Positions 12,077 to 24,199 are shown, numbered from the stretch's first letter. The stretch: 64,000 bases of DNA from Symbiodinium natans (GCA_905221605.1 CAJNDS010000202.1:582404-646403), one strand, 5' to 3'. Notes: generated from the sequence alone by a model not told the origin. Numbers and translations: made by a program.

Positions 12077-14343
12077 TTAGCGCGACCTATCTGAGAGCGC
12101 TTGTTTCTCGCGATAGAACATGATCGCGATAAAACAGGATGCGCAACTCAACTTTGCAAACTCAGCGAATCTCAGCGATGCAATGTGAGGATCCGGCGAG
12201 AAAAAGTCATGCGGCCATGACTTGACCTGGACCAGGTGGTTCGCTGTGAACGCTGGGTGGAACACGCAATACCTCAGCTGCTTCGCTGTATGAGTCCCGA
12301 GATGGCCATAGTGTGTGCTGAGAAGGTCAACAACCATTCTCAACCACTTCATCAATGAAATCAACCAAGATTGTCTCCACCCTATCTTGCCGGCCAGTCA
12401 CACCATGGTAATGAGCCACGCCATGATAACGCTCAGCGAAATTTGCATGAAGTATTTCCAAGGCATGCTCGACTGTTCATGACCTCGGCTTAGCTGATCT
12501 TGAGCGCATCGGTATGCCTAGTTTACCTTGCACCTGCTTCGCCCCATCCTGTGCTCTGCAGCCAAAGCTTCAGCCGAGTCTCTGGAACCTGGCCTCCGCA
12601 AAGTAGGCAAGAACGGTCTCTGTGCGGCGGACATCGTGCCAACACCGAAGTTTGAAGGAGGCGCCTGCGGGCCAAGTTCGACTCCAGACCCTTGTGTTGT
12701 TCGTTGCCTTGTGCTACTGCATGTCGCTACGGTGGGTGATCAGCAAAGCTCATCTACTGCCATCTGAGCGGACTGGGCGGCCTCCACTTCAAAGCGCTGC
12801 ACGCTGCTACGACCGCTTTGTCCGGTTCGCAAGACCCCAGTGAGCCGGTCCACTTCGGCCAGCAATGTCTCAACATCGAGATGCACAGCGCTGGGTGTCC
12901 AGGCGGTGTCAAACCTCTCGGAATGTTCGGAATGCGTGCGTCAAGCTGCACGCTGGTCCCTGGAGCCCTTGACATGCCCTTGACTTCAATCATATTCAAT
13001 CAAGCTGCGTGTCAAGGTTGACGTAGTATTTCAAAGGTTGTCCAGTGTCGGAGATGACTTCACGCTGGAGCCTGGTGAATCTCATACGTTCTCAATACAG
13101 CCTTTAAACACACTAGGGCCGCTAAGGTCTGTGCCAGACTTCCATGTCCATCTCATCTGGATCCCAAGATGGACAACCCAGCTCAACCAAGCGATCCATG
13201 GCACGCTGCAGAGCCTGCACCTGCCCAACGTCACTCAAGTGATGCGACTTTCGTTTACGGACCTCTTTCTTCTTTTCCTTCAGGATCTATCTCTGTGCCT
13301 CTCTCTCTCTCTCTCCGATCATCGCCCCCGAAAGGGCTGCACCGAAGTGTGCTCAGGTCTCGGGCCAGTGACTGTCATGAACTTCCCACAATGTTCATGC
13401 TTGGTGCGTGCAGTGGCTACTCTGAAGCATTGTGGACAGTTTATAGCGCAACCCGTATGGAGACGACAGATGAGAGAAACAATAGGGGACAATTGCATGG
13501 AGAATGTTGTGCCTGGGTTGTGGGGACGACCGAAGGTTTTTTGGCGTCTGCACTTTGACCTTCTTCGTGTGTTTCGGATATGTCTTTCTTGTTTCGAGGG
13601 GTTTAGGAGCCAAGGGCTCGACATGAAAACGCCTCCGAGTCAAGTGAATTTCCTCGATTTGGAGGCTCGGCATGCACGTCTATTTGAGAGGTACACTGAT
13701 GGCCTATTGATTGAAGGCCCCTCTGCTGCAATCGAAAGCGCATGCTTTGGTCTCACGTGTCATGTCCTGCTCTCACTCCTCTCAAAAGACTCAAAAGAGA
13801 ATTCGAGCCTCCTCTGGAAGTAGCAATTCCTGGCTCTGTTCACAGCTCCTGAGCTCACAAGCGTGAGTTTCTCAGAAACCTGCGGGATTGTTTCGAAGGA
13901 TATGCATTTCTGAGCTCTTGGCTGGTTCAACATCAGGAGGCGTCCGATCATGCCCAAGACCTGCTCGGCTTGGAGGTGGCCCGGATCGGACGGCTCATAG
14001 CTTGCCGAATCGTCGGACTCGACCTCCGGCCTGCATCTACAAATTCTGAGGACCCAACGACACAATTTACTGACAATAACTAGGGAATACTGATCACATA
14101 TTGACGGCTGACTGGCGCTGCCCACTGGCCCCCGGCCCCATGCGCCGCTGCCGCAGAGCTTGCTGAAGCCGTCGGCGTTCCTCAGCCTGCCTGCCAACGT
14201 TCATTGGTGGCATAGCTTCATGCTTTCAATAAACCACTCTGGACGAGTGCCGCTACGCATCACTTTTTGCCTGCGGCGAAGGCCACCGAAGATGTCCAAG
14301 TAGCGGACAGATCTGAAGCTCATGGGCAGGTCCAAGTCTTCCT
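12077..14343 (-). CDS. helical/coiled-coil exons, probably C-terminal part of the membrane-protein gene upstream
   Basis: Successive minus segments have clear coding character: about 14228-14343 (EDLDLPMSFRSVRYLDIFGG, after acceptor GCGCAG); about 14060-14186 (AEERRRLQQALRQRRMG); about 13820-14024 (GHLQAEQVLGMIGRLLMLNQ, after acceptor GATGCAG/G); about 13128-13300 (KEKKKEVRKRKSHHLSDVGQ, then QRAMDRLVELGCPSWDPDE); about 12990-13074 (LQREVISDTGQPLKYY, after CACCAG/G); about 12735-12925 (HLDVETLLAEVDRLTGVLRT, then RFEVEAAQSAQM); about 12640-12704 (EQHKGLESNLARRRLL); and about 12354-12483 (HGVTGRQDRVETILVDFI). They are charged and mostly helical. Being co-directional, close-spaced and immediately downstream of the membrane segments, they may form its cytoplasmic tail. 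Joining some of them needs introns of 41 nt or less. Confidence 0.5.
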
Positions 14344-14448
14344 GCGCATGTCATGCGGAAGCCCGAGGATGCTCCTTTCTTGCAAGATTTGTTCTAGCTG
14401 GGGGGGAGGCGATGCAGACTGCTGAGGCTTCAAGCGTTGCTACGTGCC

Positions 14449-16161
14449 TCATAGTTGGGGAAGGAGCCAAAAGAGAGCCATTTTTGAGTTCAAGCGGACC
14501 CACCATGCTCCCCACCAAGCAGTTCGGACCACCGGCGCAGGAGTAGCGAGAAAGGCAGAGGGAGCCGCTGGCTCACGCTTCTCGGGTCTTAGATTCTTAG
14601 ACTTAGATGGTCTTTTTGGGGTCGTTTTGCATCCCGGCCGAGCCTTCGATGGTCGTGCCTCCCAGATGAACAGAAGCTGCCAGGAAAGATGCAACAAGCA
14701 TGTTGCACAAACTAGCGCCCACTGAACTAGCCCTTCAGCAGCGTGACCATCATGAACCCATCTCCGCACTGCAGCGCAGGATACCAGTGGGGCGCACACA
14801 ACCACAGCTTTGTAGATCCGCATGCGCTGCTTTACAACATAGAAATCGAGCTTGTACAGAACCAGCGTAGTGAACATCAGCATGCAAGAGCCCATGAAGG
14901 TGACAAACAGCGCACCGGAGTCGTTCCAGTTTTGGTGGGCAATCCAAAAGTAGGCCAGGGCGGGCAGCAAATTGCCAGCACAGGCTATAAGGCAAACTCG
15001 CGCGTAGGCATCGAAGGGCAGAAACGTCTTCTGCAGCCTATTCCGCAAGATACTTTCTCAAGCTGTTGCCGAATGTTCAAAGCTGTTCAAAGGCGTGCCA
15101 AGGCCGCTCTTCCATGCTACAAGAGCTGCAATGTCCAACTAAGGTGAGGACTGCTGGAACAGCTTCACGTGCATGCCCAGTTCCGCAGACAAGCCTGGTG
15201 CCGTCTCCCAGGGGTTAGTGTTCTCCTGACCTGACAGGCAAAACTAATCGGAATTGCGTCCGCTCACTATGGGAGGATCATAGAAGAATCATAAGCACAT
15301 AACTTTTGCTTTAACTTTTCCATTTCCTTCAGACCGCAACCTTGTCGCTCTTGCTGCTGCGCTGCTCCGGCAGGCAAAGCAGCCGGAATTGCAGGGCTTT
15401 CTGTCGAGGTACGAGAGGCCTGTGAGGCCTGTAGCACCGCAGGATCGCTGATGCAATATATTTACAATCAACTAAAATCAACATTTGCACAGAGAGAGAG
15501 AGAGAGAGAATGTTCCGTTTAACGACGTCTTGCAGCAAGCTGTGTGCCTGCGGCATGCTCGCGGGCAAAGAGGGCAGTTCAAGCCCAGAGGTGTGTGACG
15601 CCCCTTGCGACTGAACAGCATCTTTGCTGCCAAGGAGATTCGGTGGCGTGAAAAACTGGTTGGGCGCAGCTTCATACTGGGACAGCTCGTATTGAGCTCG
15701 TTGGAGCTCTGACGCGCTGGGATAGGGAGGCCGTATCGCACGCGTCAGCAATTGCACGCTGGCAGACTGGGCAGCTATTGCCCCATGCATGGCCAACCAC
15801 ACTGCAAGGAAGCCATAGCACATGGCCGCTATGAAAGTGTTCACCCAAAACAGCTTTAGCCAAGGCGGATCTCCCGGAAATCGAGGGCAGTTCCAGATAA
15901 AGCTCACGCTGAAGCCCAAAAACAGGGTACCAACCACCATGTAGGTGCTCATGTGCGAAGTGGTCAAATTGAAAAGGTCACGAATGTCCTGTCCGCATCT
16001 TATCCGTGCCATGAAGAACAGCCAGATCAGTGACATCTACGGGCACACTCGTGACATGTGTGAAGAAACTGTCCAATCTTTCGGCATCAGCTCCTCTCTG
16101 AAAAGGCCCCACTGCTGGATGCGGATGTTCATGACTTGATGCGCAGACGTTTGCTTCTGAC
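14449..16161 (-). CDS. polytopic membrane protein, unnamed dinoflagellate-type family
   Basis: Three exons are resolved or partly resolved. The first, 16049-16161, has acceptor CTCCAG/GTCAG and donor CGA/GTGTGC, reading NIRIQQWGLFREELMPKDWT. The second starts at 15988 after GACAG/GAC and reads DIRDLFNLTTSHMSTYMVVG, then SFIWNCPRFPGDPPWLKLFW; phases of the first two agree. The third starts at 15037 after GGAATAG/G, reading LQKTFLPFDAYARVCLIACA, then YFWIAHQNWNDSGALFVTF. Several segments of about 20 hydrophobic residues are seen (GTLFLGFSVSFIW; WVNTFIAAMCYGFLAVWLAM; ALAYFWIA; GSCMLMFTTLVLY; WALVCATCLLHLSW). I know no assigned function. The end of exon 2 (about 15520-15560) and the C-terminus are uncertain: the stop at 14449 may lie in an intron, with the helical exons downstream completing the protein. 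Confidence 0.75.
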
Positions 16162-16757
16162 CTGGAGAGCGATTGCAGCATGTGCCAGCTTCTGCCTTGC
16201 ATGTTGAACTACAGAGTCTACGGAGCCTGCATCGAACTGGAACCTCCCTTGGTTGTAGGAGTAGGCCTTGGGCGTGCGGATGGGGCAGCGAGGGATAGCG
16301 AGGGGCAGAGCTTGTCAGAGCATGTCATGACCAGTCAGCATACTTGCTCCGAGTGTCTGCCCAAGCACTTCCCATCAGTGATCCCAGCACCATGCCTTCA
16401 CTTCGTCTGTCCTACAGGTGCTACAGAACTCAACAGGTCGACGAAAACAGAGCTTGAGTTGAGCTTTGAGCCACATTGAGCCACGTCTCATGGCTGGCTC
16501 GATAGTGCATCCCTGGAATGCACGTGCAGCGTGGCGTGGCAGCAGGTCATAGCAGGTCGCATGATACTCAGAAATGTGCATTCACAGTTTGGCTTTGTGC
16601 CCCTCAGCCGCTGCCAAAGCATGTCAGCAGAGGTCCGCCTCTTTGAGGCTGTGTAGGCTCATGCAAACTGCATCGTATTATAGCTCTCTATATAAGAGTC
16701 TACGGAGGCTAAAGAAAAATCAAGACGTGCTCAGGTAAGAGCCGGTCTGAGCGCAAA

Positions 16758-18105
16758 TCACAAAAGCAGCTCGGCAGAGTTCGGGGCACATGTTTCTGTG
16801 GCGCAGCCTGGCTGACCATCTGCATAGCAGCCTTTATCGCCCGGGCAGAATCGGTTACTTTTGCAGTGGTGGCAGCAAGGTCCATTGGAAGGAGCCTTCG
16901 GGCAGTCATGAGCAGCTGGCTTGGTTGCGTTGTGATTTGGTACTGGCGGCGGCTTTGGCCCTCCATGCGGCAGCAGAACCGCCTTCAGAAACTGATGATC
17001 AGAAGGAGCACCCAGAATGCTCTCTTGGCTGCAAAGTCCAACACCATGACTAGTGAAGATGTGGTCTGCTGCTTGAAACACATTGTCCCAAGCAGTGTCT
17101 TGTAAACCCTCACGCAAAGAAATCAGCGTCTGATCCCAGATCCTGCAGTTGAAATCTCCTGTGAAGATCACGACATCGTTTTTCTTGATGTGCTTCCACA
17201 TCGATCTCATGTATGCATCTGCCACCTGCTGTCCACGCTCACCTGGTCGGCATGGACTAATGGCTGAGACGTACTGAAACATATTCAGCTACGTGACTAC
17301 TTCCTTCTAAGCGGATCTGGTCCCGATCTACAGCGTCACGTGTCGAGGGCTGCATTGTATCCCTACCAAGATCATGAAGTTAATGCTTCATGCTGTCTGC
17401 ACGTCTCACACAGTCGCTCCGTCTCTCTTTGACCTGCATTTATTAGCTCTGCCTGCACACTGGCCAAGGGGGCCATGGGTGTTGGCGAAGAAAACAATGG
17501 TATTGCTGCTGTGCTCCTGAAGTCGAACCCAATTCAACCATCTTGAACTGTATGTATCTTGTGTGATCCATTCGCTGGCCGGCCCCTCGACGACTTTGAA
17601 CCTGCAGGCTGAAGTTGAAGTCTCTAGCAAGCTGGTGCAAGGAGCAACAGAAGACAGAATCAGCTAGCAACTATTCGTATATAAGATTATATAAGTACAA
17701 ACAGGCTTTTTTGCGGAATTCCGAGCCTGTCCCAGCTCCAGGCCATCGGGGCATCATTTCCCCCCGGCGTGGAGTAGTAACCGAAGTTGGCGAGTCCAGC
17801 ACCAGCCATCACTTGCTCCACATCGTCACACTCTTGGAAGCCAAATAGGTCCACAGGGTTCGAAGCAATTCGTTGGTACAGCTGCTGGAAGCCCCTGCCA
17901 TATGCAAATTGTGGGCAATTCCCGAACTTGTCGGAGACACACCTGAGCTGCAAAGCTAAGGTTGCTACAAGTCGTGCTTCTGGCCGATGCTCAGGGGTCT
18001 GAGCTGCGCACCACCAATAAAGATTATACGTGGCTACAGCCACCTTCAGGCCGCTACACACCATTTGTGGGCTGGCCTTGAGATCGTGGCTGCAAAGCTT
18101 CACAC
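16758..18105 (-). CDS. endonuclease/exonuclease/phosphatase (EEP) superfamily protein with Cys-rich C-terminal tail
   Basis: The EEP fold covers DNase I-like nucleases, sphingomyelinases and inositol phosphatases. Exons fit in phase: 18012 to about 18043-18105 (VAVATYNLYW), 17727-17942 (FGNCPQFAYGRGF, then NPVDLFGFQECDDVEQ), 17453-17601 (FKVVEGPASEWI, then FFANTHGPLGQCAG) and 16758-17242 (VVIFTGDFNCRIWD, then GAPSDHQFLKAVL). The motifs FQECDD (metal Glu), NTHGPLG, GDFNC and SDHQ are the expected EEP catalytic set. Intron donors are GTGCGC, GCTCGG and GCAGAG; each acceptor is AG followed by G. After the fold, about 55 residues contain nine cysteines (C..CCHHC..C..C..C..C pattern), probably a disulphide-bonded or binding module. 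The substrate is unknown. The start lies upstream, near or beyond the CA repeat; a signal peptide may be encoded there. Confidence 0.85.
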
Positions 18106-18179
18106 GTCCGCATGTCAGGCGCAACCAGGCCCGGCATGAAATTTAGAAGTACTCCCGCGTGCACACGCACGCGCACGCC

Positions 18180-18900
18180 CAAAACAAACAAACAAAAACA
18201 AACAAACAAACAAACAAACAAACAAACAAAACAAACAAACAAACAAACACACACCTCCTCCCCCGCCTCTCCGAACAAACGCAAGCAAACAGAGGACCTT
18301 CTCACGCAAAACACACGCACACAAACACAAACACACACAACACACACACACACACACACAGACACACAGACACACACACACACACAAACAAACAAACAAA
18401 CAAACAAACAAACAAACAAACAAACAAACAAACAAACAAACAAACAAACAAACAAACACACACCTCCTCCCCCCGCCTCTCCGAACAAACGCAAGCAAAC
18501 AGAGACCTTCTCACGCAAAACACACGCACACAAACACAAACACACACAGACACACACACACACACACACACACAGACACACACACACACGCACACACGCA
18601 CACACACACGCACACGCACGCACGCACGCACGCGCACGCGCACGCACGCGCACGCGCACGCGCACGCGCACGCGCACGCGCACACGCGCACGCGCACGCG
18701 CACGCGCACGCGCACGCGCACGCGCACGCGCACGCGCACGCGCACGCACACGCACACGCACACGCACACGCACACGCACACGCGCGCGCGCGCACACGCA
18801 CACACACACACAGTGCACAGGCGCACAGGCGCACAGGCGCACAGGCGCACAGACACTGGACAATTACAAGAAAACATATACACACACACACGGACCCACG
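18180..18900. repeat. compound microsatellite (AAAC)n, (CA)n, (CGCA)n with duplicated 210-bp block
   Basis: Runs of AAAC, CA, CGCA and CG fill the interval. A non-repetitive core of about 80 nt (cctctccgaacaaacgcaag and on) occurs at 18265 and again at 18475, an offset of 210 nt, so the block was tandemly duplicated. Long open frames here are products of the repeat and are not genes. Confidence 0.95.
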
Positions 18901-18959
18901 CACACGCGCGCACGCAACGCACACGGTCGAGAACGCACGTGGAACCCCCCCGAAGGAGC

Positions 18960-20790
18960 TAGCTAGAAGCTACAATCCCGCCACATCGCTTCTTCGACAT
19001 CCATCTGCTGGGTCACAGCCTGCTTTTTTGAGGCTTCACGTGAAATTTGGCGATGGGTGACTTTTTGCATCACGAAGCCTCACTAGATACAGCACAAGAA
19101 AAGACAGCAAAAATGCTGCTTACAGCCTACACAAACGATCAACCCCGTGTTGAGCATGGCAGGCACGTCACTGGGTGTGCCCAATGATATCAGCACAAAA
19201 CCCTGCTTGGTACTCTACAATTACAATCAAAATCTCTGCTCCTGGGACACAAGATGGCACGCACGCACGCACAAGGACTTGCACGCACATGGACTCGCAA
19301 ACCCTCACGCGCACGCGGCACGCTCCTCCACGCGCCCTACAAGGTGCCAGTGATCTTGCGCTCAACATTGACATGGTCCACACTTGCGGGATTCTTGCAG
19401 GCACGGTCTTTGCGCGAGCTGATAGGATTTGAAAGTCTTCTACGAGCCTACTACTTGGAGTATGCCAAGCAGCAAACTTTGGACTGAGCGATACTGAGCG
19501 ACAGAATCATGCCACGACATCACAAGTTTCCAAAGCTTGCACTGGCATACCGCAGGACCCGTCTGGCCTGGGAACTTCCGGGAACGGCGTGCAGTCAGAG
19601 CCTACGCACAGCTCCGACACATCTGCACACAATCAGGCATCGTCGAACCTGGAACCGGAATGGCGTATCGCTTTCCGATTGAATTCAGCCATGCTGCTGA
19701 TGGGTGGCAGCCAAACGGGGCATCAACACTTCCAGTGGTTGGGTTGCAGATAAGCTGCACATCAGCTGCCATGCAGCTCTGGCGCGTCTTGCAGTCCAAA
19801 TAACTTCATTTAAAAAAGTTGAAGGCAAAGACCATCCAATACACACTTTGAGGCCAAGCACTGTGGCATGTCTTCTCATAAGTTGTGCTGGAAAGTCTGT
19901 GAAGGCTGTGCCACAGGGCTCCCTGATGAACCTGCAATGACCCTCGTAGTTGGAAGAACATTACTGTCACAGCAAAGCCGAAGCTGTGCCAGGCTCATGT
20001 CGGTGCCCTCTGAGCAACGCTGTAAAGTGCTAAGAAACATTCAGAAACAACAAAGTTCATCTCGGCAGTCAGCTCTCCACGTGTTGATTGGAGCCACTGG
20101 AGTCTGTTGTCGGAACTGCACAGGACGTTCCAAAGTCTCAAGATAGGCAAATGACACAATCGAGATTTCTTTGCTGCAGTTGGCACAGATTGGCACAGCA
20201 AATGCCCAGCTTCGTTCGGGGCTTGGGGTCCAACACAAAGGAGTGTTCGCGCGCCAATGCACAGGCTCAAGACTCAAGGCCAAAGCCCGCTCCTGCAACG
20301 TGCAACGTGCGCCTGAGTATCGACCAAGTAGGCAGAAGAGGACGGAGACAAGCCATGCCAGCATCAGCGCACCTGATGTTTCTGCAAAACCTGTGACACA
20401 GCCACACAGCGACACTCAATCAACCCCCGGCCTAGCAACCCACTGCGCATCGCAGAAATCACAAGCGGTACTGGCCCTGCACGGAAGTGTCTTCCATTGG
20501 CGGGGAGGTTGGACTATTGGACTGAGTCGATGCACAGCGCAACAGCCCACAGGCACCTTCCAAGCCACTAGCAGCCTCTGCCGAAAACCCTGTGCGTTCT
20601 TGAAATACAAGCAGCGCCGACCTTGGACAGGCAGTGACTCTGCAAGTCCAGGTGTATACAGTGTATACCTGTCTGAGTGCCGCGCAAAGAAGCCAGCAGC
20701 AAGGCCTCCAGAAGAGGTCCAGGTTTCAGATCTTGACCACTCGGTTGACATATGTTGACATGCTTTGACAAGCAAAGTGGAACCATCTTG
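18960..20790. other. no gene recognised
   Basis: Only weak coding signals were seen. A minus stretch at 20416-20700 reads FFARHSDRYTLYTPGLAESL and ends near a possible donor (CTCAGACAG/GTATAC). Another minus stretch at 20000-20110 reads GELTAEMNFVVSECFLALYS. Neither can be placed in a gene. Confidence 0.25.
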
Positions 20791-20799
20791 TCAGAACGC

Positions 20800-20855
20800 C
20801 TGAAGAGATTGCCCTCAAACCCTAGCAGATCCATTTCCGAGCCAACACCCGACAT
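20800..20855 (-). CDS. candidate first exon, unrecognised
   Basis: An ATG at 20855 opens a frame reading MSGVGSEMDLLGFEGNLF that reaches a GC-type donor (CTTCAG/GCGTTC) at 20800. The peptide looks protein-like, but no family is recognised and no downstream exon could be matched in phase with confidence. Confidence 0.3.
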
Positions 20856-20859
20856 GATG

Positions 20860-23650
20860 ACAGGGCTATGATATGTTGTGATGTTTTTGCCGTCAATTGT
20901 AAGGCCTGCCGAAAGTGGCTTCTGACGAAGCTGGACCTAAGGAGTGACATGGAGTGATTCAGCGTGCTGAGGAGTTGCCGAGAAATTGCTGACGGCTGAG
21001 AGCCCTCTCTAAAAGACCCGGGCGGGACGGCATTCTTGTCGGTGATGCCGCAAACAAGCCTGAGAAACTAAGATTGCGCGAGTATTGGCGGATCGTGATT
21101 CTCGCCTTCTCTGCTCACGTGCTGTGTTGCTGTGTTGCGCACCAACTGGCTGCCGTGAGCGCTCCCAGCGGTGATGACACAGGCGCGGTCAGAATCATGA
21201 GTATGGTCCACCTCAGGAACACTGTCGCGTGGCCGGTGCATCAGCGGGCATGAGAAGAAGAAGAAGAAGAAGAAGAAGAAGAAGAGGAAGACTCTGAGGA
21301 CTTCGATTGAGTCACAGGCAGACTTGCTGCACCTTGGCAGTCCAGAAATTGCAACGAGGACGACCCACGGGGGCCCACGGGACCCAAGTGCCTAAGGGTC
21401 AGACCACCTCCGCGTCCAGCAACTGCTGGAGCCAATAATCGCAAAGCTCCTCTTGTCTCTGATTGGACTCCGAGGGCTTGGGGATCCTGGGAATCGTGCC
21501 CTCTAGTCCTGCCAAAGGAAGAAGGTACCCAAGCGCAGCCATGCTCCGCTGTAGGGCACTTGGCCTGGGGACATCCAAGAATCCAAGAATCTGCAGATAT
21601 CCATAAGCATTCTATAAGCATCTTTACAATACAACACGCTTCGGGATGCTTCGAGCAGTCTCTCGAGCTTAGACCCGCGCCTCTGCTTCGAGGGCTGTGG
21701 CAGAAGTCCTCAGAAGCCCCCAAAACCCACACTAAAATCAAGCCAAGAGTCTACTACCTGCAGTAGAACAGTACCTCTTCAGTAGCTGACAACATGCCCT
21801 CCGCTCAAGCTTGGGCTTCTTCGCTGCGTGATGACCAGAATCGAGTCTGGCTTCTTTGTGTGCACAAAGTATGAATCAGTATGAGTCAGTATGAAGCCTT
21901 GATTTCTTGCCGAGCTTTTCTCTGGGGTTTTCTTTCTTCCTTTCGCTGGGGCTTCGGGGAAACTCCCCGTACGGACGCACCCCCCTCTTCCGCGCCTCCG
22001 CCAAAGTTTGTACTGGGGTTGTTTCTCTCTTTCTCGCAAGAAGTTCATGTTTGAGCGAATCCGTGTAGCTCGGGCAGATTCTTGACCTTCCTGACTCGTA
22101 GGTGGGTTTGACTCGGTTTGACATTCGCAAGTCCTGCCAATCTCGGACGACTCCATCGCCACAGCCTCTGGCCACCAAGTAGCTGCAAAGATGCTGCAAG
22201 CTGTAACATGCTGAAACATTGCTGTGGCCCACGTGTGAGTTCGGCGGTCAAGAAAAAAACGAAACCTGTCCTGCCTGACAGCGTTAGCATCACTTGACAA
22301 TCATCGACACTTTGACCATGCTGAACTGTCTTCGAAACGTTTGCACTTCTCTAAGATCTGTCATGCATCTCAACAGTAATATTGACTGAGGCAGTTGTAA
22401 CACTTGAGCTTTGCTCCCCGCGCGCCTGCGGTGCGGTTTGAAATATGCTGCAATGTATGCATTGAACCTCACCGATAGCGTTCATGCTCATGTATGCTCA
22501 TGCTGGCTCATGCTGCCACGAAATCTGTGCATGACACTGGGTGCCCAACTGTCTCGTAAACTCAGGATCCACATCCCTGAACAGGATCATTCAAACTTCC
22601 AGTTGTGTGAGAAATCGGTTTTAGCCCTCTCCGTGCCAGCCATGGGATGGCCACCTGTCATTCGGAGCCCTGGAAGCACTGCTCTGAGCACCATCATCTT
22701 CCTCCTCGGCGAAACACACGCAAATGCCTCTTATTTTGCGTAGTGGATGGGCAAGAGCATCACGAATCAAGGCGCCGGCTCCGGACGATTCTCCAGCTGC
22801 TGCTTTGCCTTGCTGCGAGCTGCATGCACGGCGCACACCTCGGCCAGAGCTCAGTTTCTGTATGTTTCGGTGATCTTTAAAGTGGACTTGCCCGAAGCCC
22901 GGTTCGTTGTGCGGTGGGCCCCCATGGGGCCCCATACCAAATTGACCACACATGTAACAAGCTGCAACGCTTGCGGCGGCGTGCAGAAAGAAGTCGCAGA
23001 CTGCTCCTTCTCCTTTACTTTAGCGCCCCTGCCTCTCCTCCCTAGTATCGTGGGATATCATTGGGCAACATGTGGCTGGATGTGGCAAGGTTGTCGTGAA
23101 ATTGGTCGTTTTGAGGGCCACAGCTGCTGCTACACTGGAGAACACTTCTTAAAGCACACGGCACACATCGGCACACATCGGCACACTGCACACTCGAAGT
23201 TCTAGCGTTCCATCAAAGTCCTTAGCGGCTTAGCGCTCGGGGGTTGGGGATCGGCAACCGCAGCCACCTCGACGCAGAAGACACGAACAGCATGTGCTCA
23301 GAGCTATCCTCTGTACCTGCAGAGTGCAGTCGACGACACTGACAAGATATGAAAGGACGCAACCCAAATCCTGGAGCGCACTAAATGAGCTTGACCTCCT
23401 TTATGCACATCCTCGCCTGAGATGCCGATGCTGTGCAGGTAGGGCGCAGCAGTTGAAGCTTGAACGCTTACACCGCTTGTCCCTGTGCTGTGCCTGCCCC
23501 GATGTTCCGTGCCACCGGGCGTGGCCAGTTTTCAACTCGAGACGCCTTCAAGGGAACCGCGAAGCGCAAGAGGGACGAGTGAAATGAACTGGCGACATTA
23601 ACTTGAGAAGGGGCTACGAAAGCTAGTCACCGCAGGGGGGTGGCATGCAG
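20860..23650. other. no gene recognised; weak minus open stretches
   Basis: Weak candidates only: 21290-21560 minus, Ser/Gly-rich; 22045-22290 minus (TGFVFFLTAELTRGPQQCF); and 22740-22830 minus (ESSGAGALIRDALAHPLRK). None has a pair of matching splice sites I could confirm. Confidence 0.25.
21252..21287. repeat. (GAA)n microsatellite
   Basis: About 12 GAA units. On minus they would encode a poly-Ser run at the end of an open stretch (21241 to about 21560) that could be an exon, but splice sites are not clear. Confidence 0.85.
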
Positions 23651-23658
23651 CGAGTCGG

Positions 23659-23677
23659 GGTTTAGGGTTTAGGGTTT
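23659..23677. repeat. interstitial telomere-type repeat (TTTAGGG)
   Basis: The sequence ggtttagggtttagggttt contains about two and a half copies of TTTAGGG, the plant- and dinoflagellate-type telomere unit. It is short, internal and not next to an end. Confidence 0.7.
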
Positions 23678-23979
23678 CACGGCTCCCCCAAGTTTGATGG
23701 CGTGCACATGCAGAATGGGTATCGCTGCTCCAAGCTGCAGCTTCAGTCTCGAATGCATGTTTGAGCAGCTGTTAACAAGCACGATTGAGTCCATGTAGAG
23801 ACTCAACCGGTTAATCAGGTAAGATCGAAGACCCCTAAACTCGAAATCTGAAGCCCTAAACTCCTTCAGCCCCCTTGCTTCCCCCGCTGGAACCCCGTGT
23901 CGCAAACGAAGTTTAGGTACAGGGACGCTCTGTTCAGTACGACCTCTGCAAAGTACCACAGACCTTCAGAGCATGGTGA

Positions 23980-24195
23980 CTGTGGGGGGCGGGGGAGGAC
24001 CTTGGGGGGGGGTGGGGGGGGACCTTGTGGGGGGGGGGGACCTGAAGGTGGTAGGGGGGGGGCCCCCCCCCCCCCCCTTATCCCACACGCAACCACCTTA
24101 AAGGGGGAGGGGGGGGGGGGGGGCGGCCGGCACCTATCCTTCGAAAAGGCTTCATGGTGAGGTGAGGGGGGGGGGGGGCCCCCCCCCCCACCCCC
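23980..24195. repeat. homopolymer G/C block
   Basis: Long G runs with interspersed ggacctt and ccccc runs, including G-run to C-run switches at about 24058-24077 and 24168-24196. The switches form local inverted repeats able to fold into hairpins; assembly errors are likely in such tracts. Confidence 0.8.
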
Positions 24196-24199
24196 ACCT

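Noticed and set aside
11342..12094. Plus open frame of 250 codons rich in Cys and Val
   Set aside because: This is a translation of the GT/GTGC microsatellite.
13038..13823. Longest plus-strand open frame (261 codons)
   Set aside because: It runs antisense to exons on minus with better coding character and clear splice sites (about 12990-13300), includes a CT repeat and has no recognisable domain.
18112..18966. Open frames of up to 284 codons on both strands
   Set aside because: They are translations of AAAC, CA and CGCA repeats with no stop by composition.
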